Program-made: the position numbers and the translations under genes | Shown here: piece by piece, positions 21,282 through 28,689 of the stretch | Position numbering within the stretch: the first letter of the stretch is position 1 | Layout of the letters: each line of letters opens with the position of its first letter | Notes under the pieces: generated by a model | Told to the model about the DNA's origin: nothing | What the model saw: the letters and a program-made list of their open reading frames with translations, nothing else | The model's database searches: none | Assembly (NCBI GenBank): GCA_905221605.1 | Contig: CAJNDS010000153.1 | Location: forward strand, 78,501-142,500 | Source of the DNA: Symbiodinium natans | Lineage: Eukaryota; Sar; Dinophyceae; Suessiales; Symbiodiniaceae | Reading direction: 5' to 3' | DNA length: 64,000 bases

Positions 21282-24200
21282 ATGTCTCTCTATGTCTCTC
21301 TCAGTCTCTGTCTCGCTCTGTCTCTCTGGCTTCCTCCGTCCCTCCTGCCCAGTCATTCGAACAGAAGGCACAGTTGAGCCTGAAGGATTTCCTACTTCCT
21401 GTCTACACACTACTCGGTGCTCCGTTGAGTATGCTGTCTACGGTCTCTCAGAGACCAGGGAGGTATACCAGCAATTCAAGAGTCTAGCTCCGAGGAGCTT
21501 TCCTCAAACGTCGACCGAGACGCTGTTTCGCGCTCATTAGGAAATGTGAGGCAAGGTGCCTTACCTTTACGGGCATCTGAACGAAGAATTCTCTGCTACG
21601 CCAAATGTCGTAGCCGATTCGGAGTCCTCGTCCTGCGGTCCATCGGTTCGCTTATTTCGCAGCTTCAGCGAAAATGTTCAGCCGATGCGAATTGGACGGA
21701 TCTGGTTCCTGACTGTACACCTGCAAAGTGATGCAGCATGCCTAACAGGAATGCACGGAAGGATCGCCCGACTGCTGCAGTCAGATCAGCACCAGGTGGC
21801 ACCACAATACCCCCGAGCACCAACACCCGAAACTGCCGATTGCACTGTTTCCAAACATGGCCTACGCAGATGGTCGACACATGATAACACATGTACTTGT
21901 TTTCCTTTTCGGGCAATCCGTTGGCAATGATGCGGCATTCGCAAGAATTGTTCCCCGCAATGCCATGAATAGGTCTTGCACTCGAAGCTGCATAGAAGCC
22001 GTGCATGCCGACCAAAAATGCTGCAAGCCGAAATGTTCGTTTTAGCAAGTCACGGTCACAGTCCTGTTGAACATGTGATGAACAGCCGTCTTCTGGCATG
22101 GTTCAAGTTGAAGTTTTGGGAAAGCGAGAGAGAGTGTGGTGCACAACACGGTGCACAACACCTGGAACTTCATCTCTACTGACATGTGCCGTTAACACTC
22201 GTCATGTGGCCCCTCTTCCTTTTTTGGGACAATTCTCAATACCAAAATTGAGGCATTGAGGAGCTAAATGTCAAATTTCATACCATTCCTTTAGCGGCTG
22301 GAACAAGGCTGGCACACAACGACGCATGGCGACTCACCAAGCAGAGGGCATCCCTGTAAGCATTTAGGGTCTAGGGCCTGAAAGCTTTGGAACTTGTTAG
22401 CTCAAAGTGCAAAACGAACCCCAGATGACATAAACGTCACATTTCTGCTTAGGCTCCCTATATACCCTAAGCCCTAAACCCAAAACCCCTAAACTCCCCA
22501 AGAAACAGGTGGGCCCAAGGACCTCGACGCCTGTCGCGTGGCTGAATGGAGAACCATGTTCGGACTTTCCGGCACCCAAGACGTAGCGTGCTGACTTGGA
22601 TGTCCAGACTGCACAGGCTTCAAGTTCATGTGGGATACCTGGAGAAGCCGCTCAGATGGATTAAGGGCAGGCAGCATTGCATATTTGTAGGTTTTTGGGG
22701 CTTTTGAGGACCCTTCTGCATGAACTGTCACCAGCGACTTGAATTCCATCCTTCTGGGTCCGGGCCCCCCGCTTGGAGATCAAAGGTGGCTATGGCTCGT
22801 TGCTAAAGTGTGGTCGCAAGCCATTGACAAAAAAGTCCTTGCGCCCGATCAGCTTCACCATGCTTAATGATGACCACCCAGGTTGCCAAGTGTTCGACCT
22901 CGGCACCCCCGAATCCGTAGAATCCTCCCACACCTTGCCAGGCTTGGTTGTTTGAGGTTGATGGCAGTCACCAGTAGACTCAGGATTACAAGGCATGGCA
23001 GAAGGGTGATTCTGTTGAAGAGCAAACCCTAAGCCCTAAACCCTAAACCCTAAGCCCTAAGCCCTAAGCCCTAAGCCCTAAGCCCTAAACCCTAAACCCT
23101 AAACCCTAAACCCTAGACCCTAAACCCTAAACCCTAAACCCTAAACCCTAAACCCTAAACCCAAGCCTTGAACGCAGCAAAAGAAAACACTGAGGTCAGG
23201 AGAAGTGGACCGAGAAGAAGCTCCAGGAGTCCTCCGCCGACTGGCAGCTCATCGCCACACACTTCCAGTGTGGACACCAGGCCTCTAGGGGTTTAGGGCT
23301 TAGGGCTTAAGGTTTAGGGTTTAGGGTTTAGGGTTTAGGGTTTGCATATAAACCCAAGGGAATGTTAAAATGGCCGTTGCTCTTATGGCTCTAAGGGGAA
23401 GATAGAGGCCAGGATGGCCTGAATACCGGATTCGAGCTCTTTGCTCCAGGCACAGTGGTACAAGAAGCTGCACCAAAAGTATGGCCTGGACCTTCTGGTG
23501 ACCGGCCACACGCATGTGCACCTCCGTTGCCATGAGTGGGGGGCATGCGGGTTGATAGCAAAGGGTTTCAATTCACCAGGGATGATTTAGACATCGAAGC
23601 CCGCTGGTATAAGCAGCGGTCGAGGCGTTGTGCCGGACAGGCGTCTGAAAGCTGACATCGACAAAGATTTAGGCACTTTCACTTTCCATACCCCCCTACG
23701 GGCCCCGAGATGCTCTGAGAAGGTCGTTTAAGGTCATGTTCATTCGTTGGTGCATTCTTTCATGTCGGTTCATCCCCAAAGAAAAAAGTACTCCGAGTAT
23801 CTCTGGGCTGCCTACCCAGAGAATCCCTGCAGAGGCCGAGTATTCTGGAGGGCCCCCCTCCAGAGAATCCCACAACGAGTACGGTCGAGTATCTCTGGAG
23901 TGCCCACCCCCAAGGGAATCCTGCCGAGCATGCATACAGAGAGAAGAGTGCCTGCACCCCCGAAAGAATTCCCGTTGAGTATGCCGGGGAGGCCAGCGCC
24001 TACTGCTGAAACCCTAAACCCTACACAACACCTTGGGATGTTCCCCGTGATACTAGCAGCCCTTAAATAGGGACTCTAGTAGGGGGTACTATAATCCCGA
24101 TTGAGGACTGTTAGTACAAGGGGGAACGTCCCAGACAACGCCTCGTGTCAAGCTCTGTTCTACTAGTGGTGCAAGTTGCCTCGGGGCTTTGCATACTTAG

Positions 24201-25858
24201 GGCAAGCCCCGGAGTTATTTGGGGTTAATTCAGGGTTAATTTGGGGATTAGTTTGGGGTTAGTTTGGGTTTAGTTTGGGTTAATTGGGTTAAAGTATCCG
24301 ATTCATGGAAAGGCGATTTTCGGTGACAGTTCTGGCCACAACTTTGAAGTGTCGGGCGGTTGGAGTAAGTCTCCATGCCTCTACAGCAGTCTTAGAAGAA
24401 GATCAGGAAATGAGGTTGCATTCAACATCCAAAACAAACCTGGGAGAAACGAGAAGATGACCCAAAAAAACAAATGACCTTCGATGCCTTCAGAGCATGT
24501 CAAACAGCATTGGGGTCTCTTGTGTTGGCGGCAGCTCAGACTTTGGGCACAAGCCCACGACGGGTCACAGAGCATACATGTCGACTCCCAAGCCTCCTGG
24601 ATACACCATTTGCCTTCCCATAAAGCCACATACCGAATGTTCATGGCTAACAAATGACATGCACAAAGTGATGTGGGAGCGTGTCCACAGAGCTGGTTTG
24701 AGACTTAAGTATTGGTTCTTGGAGAATACTGCAAAATTGACGTTCCATTCCTTTCTGTGGAAGGTGTTCTCTTTTGTCGTCGTTACTGGTTTGCTGCACA
24801 CCCAGTATTGATGCCTGGGTAGCATTGCACCGGACCCTCGGAACTCTCTTGATGAAGAGCCATTGGGTTGCTCAGTTTCGTCAGATTTGTGTGGGGGCCT
24901 ATGGTCTTTTGAAAGCAGGGCTGCAGAACTGGAAATTTCTTTCGGGTCGCTGAGGCAGTCCATCTTCGACAAGTGGCATGTCCTGGGCGGACTGACCTGT
25001 TTCATCACCGGTGGTGGCGGAGGCGAGCGTCGTGCAACGAGAGGTCGCGCAAGTGACAACCTTACAGCCCCAACCTTGACCCTCGAGCTTGAAGCTCGAG
25101 CCCTCCAGGCATTACTGCGGAGAATTCGCCAGAGCACAGCCATAGCACGGCCTATGGTTTCTTCGACCTGGCGTTCACCAAGGACTCCGACTAGAGTTTC
25201 AAGTTTGTGCAAGTTTAGGGTTGAGGGCCAGGCTAGAGTTGGTTTCGAGGATCAGTGTTTGCAGTTTGGGTGTTCAGGACTTGATTAGGCTGCGTTGTGT
25301 TACACGACTTTGTGCCCGAAAAGCGAAAAGCTCAGGTAACCAGCTAGCTCCCTAACCCAGGTCTTCGAGCACTAGTGATCCCTTCCCACAGGTTCGGCCT
25401 GTTTGTGTGCTTGCACGGCCTTGAAGTTACAACTCTGCATGCCAGAGCTGTCTTTCTTTAATAGAAGTTGGAGCCTTGAATTCCGAACGAAGCCACAGGC
25501 CCTCAGGAGCCTCACCGAAATCCCGAACACAACCAAGCCCTGCACCTAAACCCATTGTCACTTCGGGCAAAAAACACATGGGGGGGTTTACGAAAATAGG
25601 GGACCCCTAAAATAGACCCCCAAATAGCAGGACCCCCCCTTAGAAGAAGGACCCCCCAATAAGGTACCCCTAAGATCTTAAAACCCCCACATGTTTTGCC
25701 CTAAACCCTAAACCCTAAACCCTAAACCCTAAACCCTAAACCCTAAACCCTAAACCCCCACATGTTTTGCAGAGCTGCTATGAGAGGACACGATCAAGCT
25801 GGAGTCAATCAACTTCCGCGGGAACAAGGCCATCTTCCCCAACCTGGGCCGGGTTTAG
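17098..25858 (+). CDS. Metallophosphoesterase gene, purple acid phosphatase type (split, partial)
   Basis: Hydrolyses phosphate esters at a two-metal centre in characterised calcineurin-like phosphatases of this type; the substrate here cannot be told. Reading exons in order gives, with correct phase across most junctions: VLGNHDYGG (metal-binding Asn-His), [62 protein letters not shown] (metal His), [14 protein letters not shown] (metal His pair), [28 protein letters not shown] and [12 protein letters not shown]. This order matches protist secreted or lysosomal acid phosphatase-like proteins. Missing from what I could find are the N-terminal GDW and GDNFY blocks, which should lie before 19065, and short pieces after 20046, 20995 and 23520. 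Introns are mostly GC-AG with some GT-AG and GA-AG, and contain telomeric arrays and inverted-repeat elements. The stop at 25856 lies in a telomeric array, so the true 3' end may be further on. Active gene or pseudogene cannot be decided, but no exon shows an internal stop. Confidence 0.8.
17178..18518. other. Intron-like stretch
   Basis: A 193-codon plus ORF (17178-17759) crosses a poly-G tract and shows no motif, so it is treated as chance. The stretch also contains a decamer array and a telomeric block (17756-17870). The missing GDNFY exon of the phosphoesterase should lie here or before 19065; I did not find it. Confidence 0.4.
17756..17870. repeat. Telomeric array with an internal CCCATCTAAA decamer array
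   Basis: Three CCCTAAA units, then seven exact copies of the 10-bp unit CCCATCTAAA, then CCCTAAA again. The decamer equals the heptamer with three inserted bases, amplified in place. Confidence 0.95.
18519..18653. repeat. Interstitial telomeric array, G strand
   Basis: About nineteen TTTAGGG units with two single-base variants. Confidence 0.95.
19033..19062. repeat. Interstitial telomeric array, G strand
   Basis: Four TTTAGGG units, followed by TTTCAG, which serves as the acceptor of the next exon. Confidence 0.9.
19065..19169 (+). CDS. Metallophosphoesterase exon with GNHDYGG
   Basis: Reads [19 protein letters not shown] and then [14 protein letters not shown] is the third metal-binding block of calcineurin-like phosphatases, and the GPG.DG..W....GNHDYGG spacing is typical of protist acid phosphatases. 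The acceptor is TTTCAG at 19064. The donor is GC after G19169 (phase 1), and the split Gly is completed by the next exon. Confidence 0.9.
19390..19455. repeat. Interstitial telomeric array, G strand
   Basis: TTTAGGG with GCTTAGG variants. Confidence 0.85.
19622..19690. repeat. Interstitial telomeric array, C strand
   Basis: CCCTAAA passing into CCCCAAA variants. Confidence 0.9.
19739..19769 (+). CDS. Metallophosphoesterase micro-exon
   Basis: A 31-bp exon after GCAG reading (G)FQFNKAWDQ, ending in CA before a GC donor. The next exon completes Gln. It aligns with the GW.F..GWDQ block that follows GNHDYGG. Confidence 0.85.
19947..19995. repeat. Interstitial telomeric array, C strand, variant
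   Basis: CCCTAAA and CCCGAAA units directly before the exon at 20001. Confidence 0.85.
20001..20046 (+). CDS. Metallophosphoesterase exon
   Basis: After CCAAG the frame reads [15 protein letters not shown], then a GT donor (GTGTCT). It matches the I.YTW....RWV.P.QY block of the family. Confidence 0.9.
20054..20200. repeat. Variant telomere-like array (TTTATAGGG)
   Basis: About sixteen 9-bp units TTTATAGGG, some TTCATAGGG. This is the G-strand orientation, right after an exon. Confidence 0.9.
20400..20433. repeat. Interstitial telomeric array, G strand
   Basis: Four to five TTTAGGG units, one with an A variant. Confidence 0.85.
20857..20995 (+). CDS. Metallophosphoesterase exon with MLDSN
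   Basis: CTCAG acceptor in phase 0 after the previous Gln. It reads [18 protein letters not shown] and then [18 protein letters not shown], ending AATG with a GT donor (GTCGGG, phase 1). It matches the V.YF..DSN....P.H...HNIC block of the family. The first seven codons before VEIL are less certain; AAAG at 20877 is an alternative acceptor. Confidence 0.9.
21008..21062. repeat. Interstitial telomeric array, G strand
   Basis: TTTAGGG with an extra G in two units, 13 bp after the exon end. Confidence 0.9.
21237..21320. repeat. CT-rich microsatellite
   Basis: TCTC runs with TTTC and TATG interruptions. Confidence 0.9.
22096..22131 (+). CDS. Possible metallophosphoesterase micro-exon
   Basis: Reads [11 protein letters not shown] in frame. 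The family has a WF..LW...Q segment between the HNIC block and the W.E..L....ADWQ block, exactly the piece missing between 20995 and 23195. Splice sites were not resolved. Confidence 0.3.
23024..23165. repeat. Interstitial telomeric array, C strand
   Basis: About twenty units, with a homogenised block of CCCTAAG in the middle. Confidence 0.95.
23195..23280 (+). CDS. Metallophosphoesterase exon with ATHF
   Basis: Reads [20 protein letters not shown] and then HFQCGHQ. The His in ATHF is a metal ligand of the family (GH/TH block). Acceptor GAG or CAG at 23194/23199; GC donor after CACCAG (phase 0). Flanked by a C-strand array upstream and a G-strand array downstream. Confidence 0.9.
23287..23343. 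repeat. Interstitial telomeric array, G strand
   Basis: TTTAGGG with GCTTAGG variants, starting a few bases after the exon. Confidence 0.9.
23344..23402 (+). mobile_element. Family F element, copy 1 (short)
   Basis: CATATAAACCCAAGGGAATGTTAAAA... then TTATGGCTCTAAGGGGA matches copies at 32380 and 41109, without their left end. It lies inside an intron. Confidence 0.6.
23450..23522 (+). CDS. Metallophosphoesterase exon with GHTHVH
   Basis: CTCCAG acceptor (phase 0), then [20 protein letters not shown] and THVH. GH.H is the last metal-binding block. The end is about 23522; the donor is unclear. Confidence 0.9.
23796..23985. repeat. Diverged tandem repeat, about 45-bp unit
   Basis: Four to five units beginning GAGTATCTCTGG (or GAGTATTCTGG), followed by a C-rich stretch and CCAGAGAATCC. 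Units are 36-54 bp and have drifted. It sits inside a phosphoesterase intron. ORFs through it (plus and minus) simply repeat the unit. Confidence 0.75.
24025..24142. mobile_element. Inverted-repeat element, family B copy 2, with 8-bp target duplication
   Basis: The core starts TTGGGATGTTCCCC and ends GGGGGAACGTCCCAG. Inside are TACTAGCAGCCCTTAA and its counterpart TTGAGGACTGTTAGTA. The flanks ACAACACC (24025-24032) and ACAACGCC (24135-24142) are an 8-bp duplication with one mismatch. The insertion is in a phosphoesterase intron. Confidence 0.8.
24205..24295. repeat. GGTTAATTTGGG-type tandem
   Basis: Short irregular units of GGGTTAATTTGGGG and GGGGTTAGTTTG. Confidence 0.7.
24974..25027 (+). 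CDS. Metallophosphoesterase exon with FITGGGGG
   Basis: Reads [19 protein letters not shown] (V/T)(S/T)GGGGG motif after the GH.H block is typical of the family. Acceptor GACAAG; the donor after GAG is non-canonical (CGTCG) or GA if shifted three bases left. Confidence 0.85.
25123..25182 (+). CDS. Metallophosphoesterase exon with YGFFDL
   Basis: Reads [24 protein letters not shown](F)DL strand followed by T.K is the family's last conserved block. The acceptor is GGAG. The donor is a GA site inside AAGGAC, and AGGAC is repeated at the next acceptor. Confidence 0.85.
25578..25691 (-). mobile_element. Inverted-repeat element, family A copy 4
   Basis: Reverse orientation. GGGGGGTTTACGAAAA at the left and TTAAAACCCCC at the right are inverted; CAAATAGCAGGACC and CCCCAATAAGGTACCCC lie inside. 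CATG (part of CACATG) flanks both sides. It lies in the last phosphoesterase intron found. Confidence 0.8.
25681..25770. repeat. Telomeric array bounded by a 19-bp direct repeat
   Basis: AAACCCCCACATGTTTTGC occurs at 25681-25699 and again at 25752-25770, with about seven CCCTAAA units between them. The right end of the family A element and its flank have been duplicated around the array. Confidence 0.95.
25787..25858 (+). CDS. Metallophosphoesterase exon, last found
   Basis: After GAGAG the frame reads [20 protein letters not shown] and GRV, then TAG. It fits the family's final strand. The stop codon is made by the first telomeric unit of the next block, and G|GTTTAG could equally be a donor, so this may not be the true end of the protein. 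Confidence 0.7.
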   Translation, partial: DTIKLESINFRGNKAIFPNLGRV

Positions 25859-25889
25859 GGTTTAGGGCTTAGGGCTTAGGGTTTAGGGT
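25853..25889. repeat. Interstitial telomeric array, G strand
   Basis: Five units, two as GCTTAGG. Confidence 0.9.
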
Positions 25890-25998
25890 TTATAGGGGCC
25901 TTAATCATGAGAACGGGGTTTTGCGGGGTTATTATAGTATAAATATAAAAGGACCAAAAGGGAATATTATTACGAATTTTTCCGACCCCTATAGTACG
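25890..25998 (+). mobile_element. Family C element, copy 2
   Basis: ATAGGGGCCTTAAT, ACGGGGTTTTGCGGGG, TTATTATAGTATAA, GGACCAAAAGGGAAT, ACGAATTTTTCCGACCCCTATAGTA. It corresponds to one arm of the hairpin at 7371 with a terminal inverted repeat (ATAGGGGCC / CCCCTATAGTA). Confidence 0.75.
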
Positions 25999-25999
25999 C

Positions 26000-27056
26000 T
26001 GTGCACGCCCCCTAAGCCCAGCCATTTAGATATTCACGGCCAGTACTTCTTTTCAGCATTTGTAGTATCCCGATGCAACGGAGGTGGGCTCGGCGACCGT
26101 GCATCCCGTTGCGAAGAACCTCTAGGTGTTGTAGCTTGGGTGTGCTTTCGGAATGCTGTTTCTCTTCGGTTTGGTTGACGCATCCGAAGAGCATGAACGT
26201 TTTGCATCTTAGTGAATGGTGTATGTGTGAACTGAAGGAACAGCTCTTATAGCAGGCTCTTACGGCCAAGGTAGGCGGAGTCTGGCAAAGCCAGTCTTTC
26301 GACATTCGAATGTGCATAGCGGCATAGCAAGTATTTGTGGGAGCTCGGCACGCTATGCTCTGAGTGTCAAAAGAGCGATGCCCGAGGGCCCGTTGCGGTC
26401 AGAGTCTTCCCCCTTGCCACTACAAAGTCAGCTTCGGCCGTTCAGGGGGTGGGGGCGCGGGGGCGGGGGGGGGGGGAGGTGCAACAGTACACCCCACTGA
26501 TACCCCAACAATGAGAGGGCTTACCATACACGACAGCTTCAGTAAAGAATGGCAAAGCGTGACAGGACTCAAGAAGTCAATAAGTTTGCTGCAGCCAGAG
26601 TGGAAAGGCTTCAGAACTGCAATGCACCAGGTTAACTGCGAGAAAAGAACTCATTGAACAATATGTGGATGCTACTCCAGAAAGCTTTTCAGCCTTCCAG
26701 GACCTTTCCGGGCTTCCCGAAACCTCCCGTTCTTGCTTGGGTGATGGTTGCAACTTCTCAGAATCTACTAAGCTGCACTGAGCTAAAAAGGTGCAAAGGT
26801 GAAGTCCAAGTGGTTGGCTATTGTCATTGTTTTGGCTCCAGTTTGGCTTGAGTTTGCAGAACCTTGCAATACTCACATGGTAATCCCACAACTGCAAGAG
26901 CATTTCGAAGCAAGGTACAACAAAAGCTACCAACGACTAGAAAGAACCTGGCGCAAGAAGACTGGAAAATCATAGGCGCATCCTGCAAACTCGTCTACGT
27001 TGGGGTGGCACTTCGAGTCTTGGGTTCGACAGAGTGCTGGGAAGGCGTTTTGGGGT
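26000..27056. other. No recognisable gene
   Basis: Short overlapping ORFs on both strands without motifs, and a small poly-G tract at about 26449-26477. Confidence 0.5.
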
Positions 27057-27129
27057 TTAACCCTAAACCCTAAACCCTAAACCCTAAACCCTAAACCCTA
27101 AACCCTAAACCCTAAACCCTAAACCCTAA
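27057..27129. repeat. Interstitial telomeric array, C strand
   Basis: Ten CCCTAAA units. Confidence 0.95.
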
Positions 27130-27776
27130 GGCTGCAAGATGTTGTGCAGGTCTTGTAGGCTTGGTGCTCAAAACGTTGTAGCTTGCATAGCCTGGCGCGG
27201 AAGCTCCGGTCGATCGTCACACCAGGCAGTTTATTTGTTAGGCAAAGCTGTGGGGTCTCTCAAACCTTGTGCCGAGAAGATGAATACCAAAGTCCAAGGC
27301 AGACGGCCACAGAACCGCCTTTTATCCGCAGACAAGCAGCGCCCCGGTGTTCACCGACCATTCTCATACAGGTTCTCGACGCACCTGAGGCAATAAACCG
27401 GAAATCCAAGTACAGATGTGGTTGTCCTATAGCCTATCCGAAGGGGTCGCTGCAGACTAAAGGTCCCAATGATGCCCACATGCACTTCCACCCGTTGCCA
27501 GCAGCAAGCAGGTAGATCTGCTTGCAACTTGCCAGAACATGCCTTCCAGAATCGAAAGCCCGAGAAGCTAAGACCCTAAATCCCAAACCGAAGCGTATGG
27601 ACTTTGTAGAGTGGCAAACTAACATCCAATCATTGCAAGCATTGCAAACCCAAGGCCCGTTGGCCCCCAGCCTCCGACCTTTCAACAAAAACGGCTCCTT
27701 AGAACAAGCTGCCTGGCCTTCCAGTTGCACGCTGTGGGCTTCGGGCTTAGCTAGATCCCAGCCCCCAACACTTCCG

Positions 27777-27805
27777 AAACCCTAAACCCTAAACCCTAAA
27801 CCCTT
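27777..27805. repeat. Interstitial telomeric array, C strand
   Basis: Four units just before the exon-like segment. Confidence 0.9.
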
Positions 27806-27890
27806 CAAGTCTTGGATAGAGCTTGGATGGCCCGCTTCAGCCGCGCGTGCCGCACAGCGTTGGCGGCGGAGATTGGTTTCTGTTAGAGGT
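27806..27890 (+). CDS. Exon-like open segment
   Basis: Between a C-strand and a G-strand block. It reads LQVLDRAWMARFSRACRTAL and then AAEIGFC before TAG, with mostly G/C third positions. Basic and amphipathic; no family recognised. The strand is not certain because the repeat pattern is symmetric. Confidence 0.4.
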
Positions 27891-27914
27891 CGGGAGGGAA
27901 TCAACGGGGCCTAG

Positions 27915-27945
27915 GGGTTAGGGTTTAGGGTTTAGGGTTTAGGGG
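27915..27945. repeat. Interstitial telomeric array, G strand
   Basis: Four to five TTTAGGG units. Confidence 0.9.
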
Positions 27946-28501
27946 TAAAGACTTTGCATGTTCGGGATCGCAACCGGGGAGAACTAAGGATTTTGGGCTC
28001 CTGTAGCTGAGGTGTGCACTTGGCCATTTGGGCCACTAGCCACAGTTCCGGGACCAACACCATCATCCAGCCTTTCCAGGAAGGAGCTATCCATCTACAT
28101 GCGAGCATGGGCTTCTCTTGTTAGTGTGTCGGGCTCATTCTAGGGGTATCATGACTGCACAGTGGGGACTCCGTTACTTGCATCACCACTAGGCAGGGGA
28201 TTCTTGGCGAAAAAAATCGTAGGATCTTTATGTGGTAAGTAAAACACAAGCGAACAAAATTTTGTAGGATCTTTATGAGGAGTGCCAAAAACCAAGGCAA
28301 CGCTGAAGGAAAACGCAAACCCACGTAAGGATCCCGCTAAACAAAAACTCGGGATTCCGCAGCTGGTTTCTGCGCCTCTGGTGCCCTAAGATACGACCGC
28401 TCCGTAAGACTTAGACTCTCTAGACTGCTGCTCCCTCTCCTGCAGCAGTAGGAAAGCACCCATTCCAGCGAATTGATAACGTTGCGGCAGGTGTGCCTGC
28501 A

Positions 28502-28588
28502 GAGACTGTCCTGGATACCTGCAAGATCTTTATGCGAAAATGTCGTTACGTGTCCAATTTCTTCCCTAACAATCAGGGCAAGAAGCGT
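28502..28588 (+). CDS. Probable exon with consensus donor
   Basis: After GCAG the frame reads TVLDTCKIFMRKCRYVSNFF and then PNNQGKKR, followed directly by GTGAGTG, a full-consensus GT donor. Basic C-terminal end. I do not recognise the family. Confidence 0.5.
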
Positions 28589-28629
28589 GTGAGTGCCTCT
28601 GGATAGCCTCTGTACCCCAATCGAGCTGG

Positions 28630-28682
28630 TACCCTAAACCCTAAACCCTAAGCCCTAAACCCTAAACCCGAAACCCTAAACC
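28630..28682. repeat. Interstitial telomeric array, C strand
   Basis: CCCTAAA with one CCCTAAG and one CCCGAAA. Confidence 0.9.
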
Positions 28683-28689
28683 ATCTCTC

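Larger units (their letters stand above)
21063..23023. other. Intron of the metallophosphoesterase
   Basis: Nearly 2 kb between a G-strand array and a C-strand array. It contains a CT-rich microsatellite (about 21237-21320) and many overlapping ORFs without motifs. Only the small segment at 22096 has coding character. Confidence 0.5.

Noticed and set aside
24565-25212. 215-codon minus-strand ORF
   Set aside because: It is antisense to two phosphoesterase exons with clear family motifs (24974-25027, 25123-25182).
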